From positions 49,441,056 through 49,505,055 of the forward strand of contig NC_062219.1 of assembly GCF_902686445.1 (NCBI RefSeq): DNA of 64,000 nucleotides. The letters run 5' to 3'. The translations under genes were made by a program, and so were the position numbers. Below are positions 11,666-24,233 of this stretch, piece by piece. A model generated the notes under the pieces. It did no database searches. It was not told the origin of the DNA and saw only the letters and a program-made list of their open reading frames with translations. The first letter of the stretch is position 1. Each line of letters starts with the position of its first letter. This DNA comes from Sciurus carolinensis (Eukaryota; Chordata; Mammalia; Rodentia; Sciuridae).

Positions 11666-12599
11666 CAACAAATCGTCTTCCCTCTGGGACAGGTGTGAGT
11701 TTATGTGATTTCCCTCCTGTTCCCATTTTCAAAATATTACTGAACAAATGTAAGGTTCAGATGAACCTTACGATATCAGAATTTGTGGTTCCCTGGTATT
11801 TTCTCAAATGCTGTTTTATATGTTTATCCAGTTGATTAGTAAGGCAATTTTAATTGCAACCAATTGTTTTTATTACTTTTTAGATCTGAGTAATAGCTAT
11901 GTCTGATTGTCTTCAAATTTTGTATCTTTATTCAGTGAGCATGACTCTAAATGTTATTATAGTTATTCTGATTTTAAAAAAATCTTAATTTTATAAGTAT
12001 GTAAGAAAAAAATCAATTGATAATTAAGACCAGGCATGCTATTAATGTTTAGAAGCAACAAATTGTTTTTCTCAATATAAAAATGCTTGTCAAATTGGCT
12101 TATTTTATATGTAAATGTTAACTTTTTATTTCCTTGAAGTAAAACTATACAGAGAATAATGTCATAATCAATCAAATAGGATAAGAAAAACATATTAAGT
12201 GTGGGCTAAGAAGAAAAATCTTTTACGTGCTTGTGATCCACCTCTATTTAAATTTATTGACATATAATAGATATCAAGTAATTCAAAATGGTTGTCTAGT
12301 GATAATAATTACATTTTGGGGCCACCCTTTATCAAGTTGATTCTATATATAAGAATTTTACTATCCAACTGATAACGCTATAATGGGCTCTTTGATTTTA
12401 ACTAATGATACTCTATTAAATGCCATAATCAAACCTTCGCCACTTTTTAAAATCAAAGACATTTCACAAAATTAGTATTTCGCATATACTTAGACTTTCA
12501 GAGATATGGTTAACGCTTGAGACAGAAAGAAATCAAAGAATAATATTTAGTAGTTGTTCTTGCTTTCAGTCAATCAAGATTTCTAAATAAACTAAGCAA
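11451..12599. other. AT-rich unassigned DNA
   Basis: It contains an A-run with GAAA repeats at 11633-11665. No gene or named repeat. Confidence 0.45.
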
Positions 12600-13150
12600 A
12601 TAAGTAAATATCCACATGACTTCTGTAATCTCTAGTATCTCATCCCGTGCTTATATTTATATGGGTTCCATTTCCCCCTGCAGGATCAAAGTTGATGTCC
12701 TGCAGCCTCTTTCCTGTTACTGCATTAAATTCACACCACATGCCTCCACCAGCTTTTGTGTAATTAAGCTTGCTATTCTTGACACTGTAGCAGAAGCCAT
12801 TGAAAATGTAATGGTAACTGTTGTGTGGATGAAAAGAGCCTATTTGTCACCATTCATTATGCCAATTCAGCCATGATAAATTAACAGAAATGGAGAATTC
12901 CCCATATTTCTAGTGCAACTCCCCTTAAGTCGTATAGTCTGAATGCTAAGAGTGGGTGCTCTGTAGGAAAACTGCATGCATAATGCAGGAATACTTCACA
13001 GCACTTTGCAGTCTTGAATTGGAGTAGTCCAGATCTGACTCATCTCCATGTCAAGCTTGTTTGGCATTTGGCTAATGTGTAATTTTGTTTTGACATGAAT
13101 CATCAAAACTTAAACATGTTAAGCTAAATATTTGAACTCTACATAAAACC
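12600..13150. promoter_or_regulatory. candidate conserved non-coding element
   Basis: This stretch has no recognisable repeats and balanced composition. It has homeodomain-type cores ('taatta' near 12763) and a repeat-free middle (about 12740-12890) that looks like constrained sequence. This is an impression only, since conservation cannot be measured from one genome. The open frame at 12616-12876 has no protein I recognise and I do not treat it as coding. Confidence 0.25.
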
Positions 13151-15370
13151 TTTTTTAAAAGTCCAAAGTATGTATTTGAAGCCTTTTAAAAAGCAACTCA
13201 GCTAAACATACAGTAATTATACATAATAGTCTCAAAGACTCCTGACTTCTCTTTTGAAGGGGTAGACTATTTGGAGTATACTGATGTTTTGCTTTCAACA
13301 AAAGGGAAATTATTTCTGTATGAACTTGTCTCCTCAGGATGAGGTGATATGAAATGGCAGCATTTAACAGATAAGCTAAAAATCCAGGTCATCAGTGATA
13401 GAGGATTTAGGATCCAAAATCACCAGAGAGCAAATCTCTGCATTATCTGGGTGGATCCTGCCTTTCTTTTCAGACCATTTATAATTGAATAGAGAAATAG
13501 AAAAGTTAAAAGATTGGATAGTTATTTTCTTAAGGTTTTTAGAAACAAACACATTTTTTCAGACATTAACATTTTCCATTGCTGATCTGGAGAGAAGGTT
13601 ATTATACTAAGGCGTACTTTCAGCACATATAGCTATCCACTGCACAGGAGAGGATATAAATCCACTGAGTGAAGATGTCCTGGGTCTAGCTAAGGGGTTG
13701 TCTTCCAATCTAGCCCAACAAGTAATTCACCCAAAATCCAGGCATTTGAAATTTCCAGACGTAATAGATCATAGCTTGTGTCCTGCATGTTAGGAAAGCA
13801 AATTCTGGGCATTAGAAAACCTCTCAGTTCTGAGATCAAAGTGATAGCCCTTATACTCCAAACCTGGCTTGCCTTTCCTTCAAATGGGTTTCCTGGTTCT
13901 CTTCACTCAGGTCCTTTCACTCTGCTTTGGAAAAAGCAAAGAAAAAAACCAGCAACAAACAAAACAAATTTTTTTCATGATAAACCATGACCAATTATTG
14001 AAGAAAGCTTAACTTACTAAATAGAACTAATAAGAAATATAAAAATCAATATTCGAATACTTATTAGAACAATGGAACTCAATCTTAAAATAATGCTTCA
14101 TGTTAAAATAGTCTGAGTCTTTATTTGAATAAATACAACAGTACATAAAATATTGAGATACTTGAATTTCTAATTTCACAGTAGTGACAAAAGGAAATAG
14201 GAGTAGCCTTCAGTAGTTATTGCCAAATGCAGAGTGTGATCTTCCCAGTGATGGTTAAGGAACTGGCTCAGGAAGTAGAATGGTTCCAAAGGATGAAACC
14301 CTTCTCCCCTGACAGTTGACAACTGTTCAATCACCTCCAGCAGAGCCGCTTTAAAAAAAAAAAAAAAAAAGACCCTTTGCACTACATTGACCTTTTTCAT
14401 GAATAGGTCAGCCAGGTGCAAGCTACCAGATGTGAATTTCCATGGTCTCAAAGCCTCAGGAGGCCATTTATCTCTTCTATGAGATAGGACTTAATTCTAA
14501 TAAGAAGTGTGGCAGAACAAGCATTTTATTATTAGAGTATGTGTATTTGACAAAATTTTATGTTCTCCAATAAGAAAAGCACTCTAAATGCATAGTATAT
14601 TTTCATTATATCATAATTACTTAAAATATTCTCTCCAGTCTTTGAAAATAGTATTAAGATGCTTATAAAATCATTTCTGATAGCCTAAATTATACTCCTA
14701 TAAAATGTACTTCTCACCCACTTTAATTTGAATAAATGGTGTACTAATTCAAAAACTTGTTGAATGACTTTATTAAAAGACTTAAAGAAACTTGAAGGGA
14801 TGGCAGACAAAACTCTAGTTGGGTTTTACTGGAAAACCTTGAAACTGAAGAAAGCTTCTTCTCTCCACATGTCCCCTGGTGTGCTTTTCACCCCAAAGTT
14901 CAGGTCCCATCTCAGACTTCATGGTTTTTGTAGCAACTAACATGTGATCCTTTCCTCTAAGATCAAATATTAGGGGTCTTCACTCTGTATCTTTCTGCCT
15001 TTTAGAATCAGAGGCTCACTGGATCACTAAACTATCCTGGTAGAATAATCTTTGCTGGTATTTCAAAGGCTTTCCTGGAGATAACAAGTATTCAGTAAAA
15101 CATTCCTCCACCTATTTTCGAATGCCTGTTTGTTACATTTGATCAGTGGTACCTAAAACTAATGCCTTAAGAATAATTTGGAGATCTCTTTAAAAGTAGA
15201 TGTTTTTGAGCCCTTCTCTAGATTTTTCTTCTGAAAGTCTAAAAAGACTCAGAAATTACTCCATGTCCTAGGGCAACCAAGTATGAGACCAATTTGGTAA
15301 ATTCATGATTGACTTTTGCAATGAATCTGAAGCCATGGTAATTGATGGAGCACTATCCACATGCAAGTAA
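13151..15370. other. unassigned non-coding DNA
   Basis: No gene or confident named repeat. An A-run lies at about 14353-14370. The stretch at about 15145-15290 vaguely resembles a MER5-type hAT remnant, but not enough to call. Confidence 0.4.
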
Positions 15371-15371
15371 A

Positions 15372-15518
15372 AATTCATGGTCTTTGGTATTAGACAGACT
15401 CAGGTTCAAATTGCCATCACAAGTTGTGTGGCCTCTCTGAGCTCAATTCTGTCCCTCAGAAAAGAAGAATATAATTATACTTGCCCCGGTTGTCATACAA
15501 ATTGAATGAGAATGTGGT
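15372..15518 (+). mobile_element. MIR SINE, sense
   Basis: Sense MIR order is clear: 'tcaggttcaaattgccatca', 'gttgtgtggcctctctgagc', 'ctgtccctcagaaaag', and 'gttgtcatacaaattgaatg' at the 3' side. Confidence 0.8.
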
Positions 15519-15762
15519 CAAAGATATCAGTATGAGGCAAGAAAGGGCAAACTGGGAAAATGGAGGTGGAATGAATGGTGGTGAAGAAATACTGGTTATG
15601 TAAAACAGTCCTAAAATAGTCAACTACACTGCCAGAAATCATTATGGTACTTTTATGGGCTCTGGCATGTAATCATCCTGGGCAGGAATTAAGAAGTAAG
15701 GATACTGAGAGGAGGTCTTGGTCAGAGTTTGGGAGCTTCTTCCCTTGGGCAACCTGAGAATT

Positions 15763-16530
15763 CTTTTATTCAACATGTCTGTTGAGTGCTTACTATCTGC
15801 CAGACACTGTTCTAACACAACAGATACCTCACAGGAAAGTAAGAAAGGCCTTACTCCCACTCTGTTGGAATTTGTACTCTTGCAGAAGCAAAGCTGAGGA
15901 CATATAAATAGACAGAAAGCAGTAAATGAATGAAGAAGACAATCAGATTATGATGAATACATGCAAGACAGTTAAAAGGGAATACAACAGAGAGTGCCTG
16001 GACAGATGCTTTAGACTGGGTGGGAGAGGAGGGCATCTCCCAGGACTTGACATTTAGGTTGAAATTCAAAAGGCAAGAAGGATCCAGCCATGAGAATATT
16101 AGGAGGAAAGAGTTTTCCTGGCAGTAGTCGCAGCTAGGAGAAAAGTTATAGGGTGACAAATTCAAGAAACAGGAAGCGCAGTGTGTCTAAGTCACAGTGG
16201 GTATGAACAAGAGGGTAAGAATAAGGATTAAGCAATCAGGAGAGGTCAGAGCACAGACAGCATGGTATGTCAGAGTCAGGACTTTGGATTTTACTCTAAG
16301 CAAGAGGAGAAGCCACTGTGAAGTTTCCCATTACAGTGGTATCATCATCAGGTATATATTTCACCAAGATCAATCTAGGTAGTGAATGGAGAATAAGTTT
16401 TGTGAGGGCAGGGGCAGAAGTGGGCACACTTTTAAGGAAGCTACTGCTGTGTCCCAGACATGGGGGCAGCTGGAGGTAGTTTGGAAGAGAGTGATGATCA
16501 TGGAGATCAAAGAGAACAGATGGAGAAGAA
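15763..16530 (+). mobile_element. old mammalian interspersed repeat, unnamed
   Basis: It follows a widespread ancient mammalian repeat consensus: 'gagtgcttactatctgccag', 'acactgttctaac', later 'gacatttaggttgaaattc', 'gatccagccatgagaatatt', 'ggactttggattttactcta' and 'gaagccactgtgaag'. I am confident it is ancient repeat DNA but not of the exact family. The open frames in it are incidental. Confidence 0.65.
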
Positions 16531-16989
16531 GCAGTGTCTCCACTTCCTGTAACCAGTGGACTGTCAGGAAGGAGAAACTGAGGCTTTGGGACTTCAACAA
16601 GTCAGTGCTGGTTGGCACAGAAGGGGAAGAGAGGCCAGTTCCAGAGCTCTTCTGGAGATGTTCAAATGCCATAAACTTTAATAACAACAACAAAAGTCAG
16701 CAATCTAAAGAAATTCATCAAATTTCATCAAGTGCCTTATTGTAGGAATTTTAAAAAACATTTACCATGCACTTATACCAAGAACAATGTACCTCCTAGT
16801 TGAGATATTTTAAGAGTATTATAATATACAAAACTACTAAATGATATGACAAAATGTAAGCACAGGTGAATTAATAATCTGTTAAGATTAAGGGGCTTGC
16901 TGCCACCAGGTTAAAAGTAGACAAGACTCCTTCAATTCTAGATCAGTTATAGGAACAGTAGAAGTTATGGAGAGCTCATATATTAATTA

Positions 16990-17165
16990 AAATTGTTTTA
17001 ATATTAATCTTTCAGTAATGCTGTGAGGCCAATTGTACAATAACCCCCATTTCACAGAGAAGAGACTTGAGGTGACTTCTCCACTGTCACAGAGCCTATA
17101 AGAGGGAAGTAGGATTTGAATTTAGATCTTCCAACTTCAGAGTCCGGGAATTTAAACCACACTAG
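16990..17165 (-). mobile_element. MIR SINE fragment
   Basis: Antisense MIR blocks in order: 'cccccatttcacagagaaga', 'ctgtcacagagcctataaga', 'ggatttgaatttagatctt'. Confidence 0.7.
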
Positions 17166-18234
17166 AAAACCAGGATTGCCTGAGCCAAACATCTTTGTGA
17201 TCTCAGCCTTCCATGACTCTCTTCAGAGTTGCCAACATGGAAAGGGTTAATAACCCCACACTCCTGGCAGTCCCTTGATAGAATTCTGTCTGGATACAAC
17301 TAAACATAAATGAGACCAAAGCCCTAGGTGTTTGAAAGCTATGATATAAAAATAAAGATAATTGGATTGTTTATTTTATGAGTATATTGCTTTAACTCAC
17401 ATTATGCAATAAAACCCCATTAATCCACACTTCACTAATCTCATGTAAAGTTAACCAACTAAACTACATGTAATTAAGCAATGTTCCTTTTTCTCCAAAG
17501 AATTCTTTAGAGTTTTATTTGTAAGCAAGGCAAATCCAGGTTTTTTGCTTATTTTAAAAAAGAGTCATTTACTTCCAATTCTAGTAATTAAAGTTGTTAT
17601 ATTACCAAAGTAGCTTATACTTATGATGGTATAAAACAATCAGAATCTTTGGTGGAATGTAGTTTTTATGAACTTAGCTTTATTACTTGATAAAGTCTGT
17701 TTATATCTTAGCTTAAAATATTGACTTTCCTTGAGATGACTAAAACTCCCATTTCTTCTCACATATTTTTTTCTGGCTGATTTCTCACTATTTTCCCTCC
17801 ATTATTTCAAATGAGAGATTTTAAAGAGTTCACATTTATGGGACTGCATATAAAAATAATAATAAACACCAACTTTCAAAATTATACTCTTTTTAATTTT
17901 GTGGAGGCTGTTTAGAGAAATAAAAATGTAAATGATACAAATTTACAGCCCTTGATTCATGAAGCAGTCCTTTCCCGGTTGACAGAGAAGCCTGCGAATG
18001 CCCATAACAACATAAAACTTTTAATGCAGGCATTTCAAACACGACCAGATTTTTGCCACTTATTTTTAAGAGGGAAATTTCTGAGTTGAACAATAAGAAA
18101 TAATGAATAGCTGGGTTTGATTGAGGCTTACTTTTCATATTTTATAAAAATGATAATCACAAGTTCAGAGAACTCACTAAAACTTGACATAGGACAAATA
18201 CTGTTTAATCTTTGAGAGGAAGAAAGATAGCTGA
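17166..18234. other. unassigned AT-rich DNA
   Basis: No gene or repeat I can name. Confidence 0.45.
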
Positions 18235-18470
18235 AGAGCTAATATTTACTGAGAATTCTTGTAGGCAATCCCTCTATTAAGTATTTTACATGAACAGTCA
18301 CAGTAAACTGGGAGAAGTGCCCTGTGATTATGTCCAAGTGGAGGAGAAACGGGCACTCCGAGTGTTTGGCTGCCTGCCAGGGTCACACAGTGAAGGAGGA
18401 TGCTGGTTGGAATCTTGCCCACTCTCTTGACCACCAGGCTCTACAGATGAGCCTCTGATCTCTTTCACAT
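18235..18470 (-). mobile_element. MIR-like fragment
   Basis: It starts with 'gctaatatttactgagaatt', has 'agtattttacatgaacagtc' and 'gggtcacacagtgaagg', and ends with 'ctctacagatgagcctctg'. Diverged. Confidence 0.5.
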
Positions 18471-19251
18471 GCCTAAAGCAGCAGCAGGCTGTGGGTGGTA
18501 TTTACAGTGACCTGGTGGGGAAGATGTGTATTGGCCAGTCGATGTCCTTCAGTAATAGAGAGTCACAGCCCACCCACAGGGCTGTATTTAGCCAGAGATG
18601 CCAGCTCAGGCACCAGACAGAAGAGTTTCGATTCTGTCCAAATGACCTACTCATTGGTGCCAAAGACAACCATCCAACCCCCTAGACACATTTACTCCTT
18701 CCCAGACCTTGATGTCTTCAGGAGACCTCCAAACCAGGTCCTCAGTATACAGTTTCTTATTTCCAAAAATTAAATCCACCAGACGTATACATTCATGATT
18801 AGGGTTACCCTAGAACACTCATCTGTTATCTTCCATCTTCTGGCTTCCTACCACTTCCCATTTTCTTTTTCTCTCCTCTGCTTCTTTCCTTTCTTATCTT
18901 TCTCTCTTGCCTCATCTATTTAGAGGAGGGGAAAAGGAAGGAATGAAAAAAAGGGAAAGAAGATGGTGAAGCAATCTTGCTGAGCCCTTATTTTATGTGC
19001 AAAATATTGTGCCCATATGTATTACACACTGGCTATTTATGATTTAAATTTTCATGTTTTTAAATGAAATTCTTTGGGACTACACATTTTCTTTTTCTCT
19101 TTCATTTTCTCTGTTGATTTTTTTCTTTGCCTCAGGCGGAGAACTTGGTCTCTTTTACCTTCTGGATGCCTAATTTACTAAATGTGTGACTTTGGATAAG
19201 TAACACTCTGTGTTTTCAGCTTCATTGTCACTTATATAGACAGTAATACCT
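18471..19251. other. unassigned DNA with pyrimidine-rich stretch
   Basis: A CT-rich tract lies at about 18850-18910. A short MIR-like piece ('aatgtgtgactttggataag') lies at 19180-19200, just before the SINE insertion. Confidence 0.4.
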
Positions 19252-19456
19252 GAGTGGGACTGTGGCACACACCTGTAATCCCAGCAATTTGGGAAGCTGA
19301 GGCAGGAGTATTGCAAGTTTGAGGCCAGCCTTGGCAATTTCGTGAGGCCCTAAGCAACTTAGAAAGACCCTGTCTCAAAATAAAAAACAAAAAGAGCTGG
19401 GAATGTAATTCAGTGATAAAGTACCCCTGGGTTCAATCCCAGGTAGCATAAAGAGA
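19252..19456 (+). mobile_element. composite 7SL/ID SINE
   Basis: The 7SL unit ('cacacacctgtaatcccagc', 'ggaagctgaggcaggag') is joined to an ID unit ('gagctgggaatgtaattcag', 'gggttcaatccc'). The tail is short and GA-rich rather than pure A. Confidence 0.9.
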
Positions 19457-19919
19457 GAGGTGGGGGAAGGGGAGAGAGAAATGCCTGTTCTGTTTTGCCA
19501 ACTAGACAAGATTTCTGTAAAGATTAAATGAAACAGCAAGGAGGACACACTTACAGGAGACTGATTATCGTGAAGCAATTGGATAGCACTGCATTTCTGT
19601 TCCTTTCTCAATCTTTCTCCATTTCTTGCTTCCTCTGTTTTCACTTTTCTCATTTACCTTTTTAGCAACACCTCATTTACTTGACACATCAATGAAAAAG
19701 ATCTTGGACTAGAAATTAATGGATTTTCCACAAGATGAAACCGTGGAAATTTATTTTTTAGCTTTCGTCATTTTAAATGGAATATTTTCAAAACAAGAGT
19801 TACTCATATCCTGCCTCCGTAAACATGACTTATTAAACCCAGTTATGTTTCCTGACAATTTGAGATTATCATTACTATGAACATATGATACCCTCTCTCA
19901 TAAATTATGGATACCCACC

Positions 19920-20115
19920 CCAGGCTACCATCAGTACTGCCTCAATTATTGTACCTAATTCCATTGTTACACTTTACCCTACCATCTAACTTGTCTTACA
20001 GTCTTTCTCCCCAAATAATTCTAATTTCCTTGATGGTATGGGCTGTTTTTCATAGAACTCTATGTTCTAGTGCCTGGCATGGTGTCCATAGTGTAGTCAG
20101 AGTTTAATAAACACT
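19920..20115 (+). mobile_element. L2-like fragment
   Basis: Typical L2 3' sequence: 'ttccttgatggtatgggctg', 'tctagtgcctggcatggtgt', then 'gtcagagtttaataaacac'. Confidence 0.6.
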
Positions 20116-20194
20116 ATCTAAAGTTCTAAAATTCAATGATAACCTGAGAAACTTTGTTTCTAAGAGAAATGGGAGAAAAAAGGTACTCACCACA

Positions 20195-20370
20195 AGCCTG
20201 TTGCTCACGTGTATTTAATTTTTACAACTGGATAAGGAAGGTAATTTTATATTATCTCTATTTTAGAACTGAGAAAACTGAAGTTCTGATAATTCAAAGA
20301 GCTGTCCAAAGTCACATGACTACTGGGAGACAAGGTCTAACTTGAACCTGGATCTGTCTTATTCCAAAGT
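20195..20370 (-). mobile_element. MIR SINE fragment
   Basis: Antisense MIR order: 'ctctattttagaactgagaa', 'ccaaagtcacatgactactg', 'cttgaacctggatctgtctt'. Confidence 0.7.
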
Positions 20371-22330
20371 CCATTCTCCTCCCGTCACAACACATATCAC
20401 ATACATTCACTCTGGCATCAAACGGTCCATCTGCATCATTTTGGCTTGAGATGAGGTTCACAGAGTTTCCAGTTTTTCTGTCCCTCCCTCCAGGATACCT
20501 GTGTACCTCCTTGGCTATCATGTATCATATGCCCTCTCCCACCTGGTATTTTCCTGCTCTGGTCTGGAATCGGCTTAGAAAATACTAATTATGCTTGTTA
20601 GACTTGTTTAAAAGTAAGAATAAAACATTCTCAGCAACAGTGAAGGGAAAGGAGGATAAATGGTCTCCAGGTTGCATGGTGAACTCAACAGATCAAGTGG
20701 GAGCTGCGTGGAGTGCTGAGCTAGGGCTGCCAAGGCAATATCCACAGCTCTGCAGGAACCAGGGCCCATGGAGAGCAACAAGGTCTGACATGGTTAAGAA
20801 AAGGAGAAGTGGTGCCACACTCCTGGGGCCTGGGGAGTTTTCAATGAGTAAATTGCATGAAGGTTACTATGTGGTTTCGGCATCATCTCTCTAGATGTTC
20901 AGATGTGCTTTTTACCCACTTCTCTGTTCTTAGCGGGAGTATATAGAATTAATGAGGCTGGATACATGACTCTGGATAACTAGATTGTCTATTATGGTCT
21001 TTTCCTCTCCCTTCCTCCTTACTTGGTTTACCCTGGACTATGCTCTGTGGTTTAGGTTTTAGGTTTGGCAGCAACACCCTAGTACCCACTGGCCTTACCT
21101 AAATCATTGAGAACACAGAAGGCCAAAGAGAGGTGAAGCCTCTGGAACAGAGATAACTCCAAGTAGATCAATTAACAAATAAGTGAATGAATAGGGGATT
21201 TAATTATGCATGGCACCCTGACATCATTGGACTACTGATACTAGCTTTGGACTCCACTTTCCTTCTTTCCATTCTTCATAAGAGCTGGTGAAATTTCTTG
21301 GCCCCTTTGCTACTACTCTGTTCTGGTTATTACCACTTCTGCTCCATGTATAAAATCTCCTTTGCTTGCTTTCCCTTTATTTTTCCTTTCTTCTGACTTA
21401 CCTCTTTGGAATGCTGTCATGTTATTTGAGCTTCTTGGCTTCCATAAGAAAAGACTGACCTTTAATATACATCACTTTTAAACCAAAAAGATTTCTTTCC
21501 TGCTGTTGGAGAATTAATCAATCAGAATTTGTGTGTTGTAATTCATGTCTTTGTCTCCTACTAACTTCATTCAAAAGGCTTAAAGCTCATGGTTTACTTT
21601 TTAACAAGATACACATTTATTTCCCTTTGTAACTGACAACATTCCAGCATTTGAGTACTAGACTCTGGATAACTGAGGGTATGCTGGACTCTGTGATGTC
21701 ACTGCTGGAAGTCACCTCTACATCATCACACTCATGACTGTGATTGCATGTATTCATGACCCTTCCCAGAGGATAGCTAAACTCCAAAGTGGCCAGCTCT
21801 CACAATTCCCTTTTTTTTCCTTCTTTTCTCATAGCAAAGAAGATTGGTATTATGGGAGGGGGAATGTTGATTCTACTTGAAGTTATATTCTTAAATTGCT
21901 TGCAAACAAAGACAATATATCTAACCAATTATTTGTGACAACTGAGGGCAAAACAGTGCATTTTAGTCCAGCAATTAACAACTCTTAATATCCAGGGGCT
22001 AAATTTGCCAGAGGATCATCCTAAAATTATGACAGCTGGTGGTTTAGTTACCTCTCAGATACCCAGTTTATTAAATGGCATCCTGAAGGACCTTGTCCTG
22101 TCATAAGTCTAAAACCAGAGTTCTCTGATATTGAAAATTCAATTAAGAGTTCTATAGGAAAGAAAAACAATAGGGAAATAGTTTCTAGGAAGTAAAAATG
22201 AGAGATCTTTTTTTTATTGTTTTGTGTAAGATACAGAGTTTTATCTACTTTTGTACTGAAGAGAAACAAGAAGAAAGGGAAAGGGAGAAAATACATAGGA
22301 GAGTGGAGGTAGTGATAGTAAAAGTGTTCT
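20371..22330. other. unassigned non-coding DNA
   Basis: No gene is supported. The frame at 20595-20894 (99 codons) lacks any motif I recognise. No confident repeats. Confidence 0.4.
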
Positions 22331-22600
22331 GTCCATTGTGGTAGCCACTAGCCACATGTGGCTATTAAGCACTTGAAATGTAGTTAGTCTAAATTGAGAA
22401 AGATGTTCTGTAAGTACAATACACATATGGGCTTTTTAAGATAACATGAATTAAAGTGTGTAAATGATTATATTATTACTATTTGCATATTGATTATACA
22501 TTAAAATGTAATTTTGGCTACATTTGTTTAGATAAAATATATTATTAAAGTTAATTTTACCCATTTTAAAAAAATGGTTACTAGAAAAATTAAAATTATA
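22331..22600 (-). mobile_element. hAT-type DNA transposon remnant (MER58-like)
   Basis: It opens 'ctgtccattgtggtagccac' and continues 'cacatgtggctattaagcac' and 'ttgaaatgtagttagtct', the terminal sequence of a common non-autonomous hAT element. AT-rich interior follows, with a (TA)n near 22597-22612. The same family is found split at 25689-33580 and at 34128-37887. The name is from memory. Confidence 0.7.
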
Positions 22601-23185
22601 TATATATATATGTTAACCATATATACATATATAATTAACATTTTTTGCTCATATAATAGTTTTAGATAACACAGGTGTGAGATTATATCTACTGGAATCA
22701 GGTTGGACCAGATATAACAGATTCCAAAATCAACCTGGATAATGACTCAAAGTAAATATTTGATTGTTACTCAATAAACCAAAGATAGACATGATTGAGA
22801 GAACCATTCCATGATCACTGGAGACTCAAACTTCCTTCATCTTTCTGTTTCACCATCCTAAGCATATTGTCTTATGATCCAAAATTGCTGCTAAAGCACT
22901 AAACCAGAATAACACATCTCAGGCAGCAGGAAAGAGAAAGGAGTCTATTAAGGACACAATCCATGTGTAGCCTTCTACAACCATCTTCGACCATTTTCTT
23001 GATAGGATAGGACCCTCTGTGGTCAAGATAGTACACCTTCACTCCCTATAAAATTCTGGAGGGATATTAACCACTATGACCTGGTACCATTTTAGTCACA
23101 TGGTCTCCCATAAATAGAAGAGAAGTTGGACAATGTGTTTTTTATTCCTTTCAGTCAAGTATTGTGTGAGTTCATTTCTCATGCT

Positions 23186-23213
23186 AAAAAAAAAAAAAAA
23201 AAAAAAAAAAAAA
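23186..23213. repeat. poly-A run of 28
   Basis: Twenty-eight consecutive A bases sit directly before the antisense LTR-like sequence. Confidence 0.95.
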
Positions 23214-23660
23214 CTGAGAAAAACATCTTAAAGAAAAATTTACTTTGGCTCACAGTTTTAGTCCATGGTTACTTGGCTCCATCACTATGGGCCTGTAGTG
23301 AGGCAGAGGCAGAACAACATGGTAGGGACACATGGCAGACCAGAGCTACTCACCTCAGGGAAGTTGGAAATTAGAGAGAGAGGAGGACAGGAAGGGGAGG
23401 CTAGGTACAAGATATATACCCTTCCAGGCATAGCCGCCATAACCTACTTCCTCCAACTAGTCCCACCTCCAACAGTTTTGACCACTTTCCCAATATTCCA
23501 TTCAATTATGAGTTCATTCATACATTAATCCATTAATGATATCAGAGCCTATTGATCCAATTACTTCCCTAATGACTTACCTCTGAATACTGCTGCATTT
23601 GGGGACCAAGCCTTTGACACATGAATCTTTGGACGATATTCTAGATCCAAACTATAAAGA
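23214..23660 (-). mobile_element. MaLR-type LTR, antisense, diverged
   Basis: Antisense LTR blocks are in order: 'tttactttggctcacagttt', 'gaggcagaggcagaacaaca', 'ctacttcctccaactagtcc', 'catttggggaccaagccttt' and the 5'-end complement 'ctagatccaaactata'. It is older than the LTRs at 7172 and 26743. Confidence 0.65.
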
Positions 23661-24024
23661 GTGTGTACAGCTAAAACCAGAAGTTATTTTTAGGATGACC
23701 ATTTGTCTTAGTTTCCTTGAAACTCTGTTTTGTGTATATTGTCCTGGCATAATTATTAATATCTCCCCGTTTATTCTTTTCCAAATGTCCTAGTTTGGAT
23801 GATAAATTGTATGGTCATCCTTGTTATATAACCAAAGAAACAGCAGAAAACATAGGATAGGGTAGAAAATTTACTTTACTGAAGATCCTTGAGGAAACAT
23901 TTGAGAAATTCTTATCAGGTGAGTGTCTCCTCCACCCCACCCCACATTGTTCTGAAACTCTGTTCTTATTGGTTATTTGTGATCTCTATATTGACCAGTA
24001 TTGAGCACACATATTAACTTCCAT

Positions 24025-24026
<2 letters not shown>

Positions 24027-24060
<34 letters not shown>
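24027..24060. repeat. (TG)17 microsatellite
   Basis: Seventeen perfect TG units abut the 3' end of the antisense SINE at 24061, where its tail should be. Confidence 0.97.
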
Positions 24061-24061
<1 letters not shown>

Positions 24062-24233
24062 TACTGGAATTGAACACAGGAATGCTTTGCTACTGAGTTC
24101 TATCCCCAGTCCTTATCCTTTTTAAATTTTGAAACAGGTTTTTACTGAGTTGCTCAGACTGGCTTCGAACTTGAGATCCTCTAGCCTCAACCTTCTGAGG
24201 AGCTGGGATTATAAGTGTGAGTCATTGCATCCA
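24061..24233 (-). mobile_element. composite 7SL/ID SINE, antisense
   Basis: Complement of the ID unit ('actggaattgaacacagga', 'tgagttctatccccagtcct') is followed by complement of the 7SL unit ('gcttcgaacttgagatcct', 'gagctgggattataagtgtg'). The tail has been replaced by the (TG)n. Confidence 0.88.

Noticed and set aside
12616..12876. 86-codon open frame in the candidate conserved element
   Set aside because: No known domain. The region is better explained as possible regulatory DNA.
16370..16745. Overlapping 107- and 119-codon frames on opposite strands
   Set aside because: They overlap an ancient interspersed repeat, and neither has a recognised domain.
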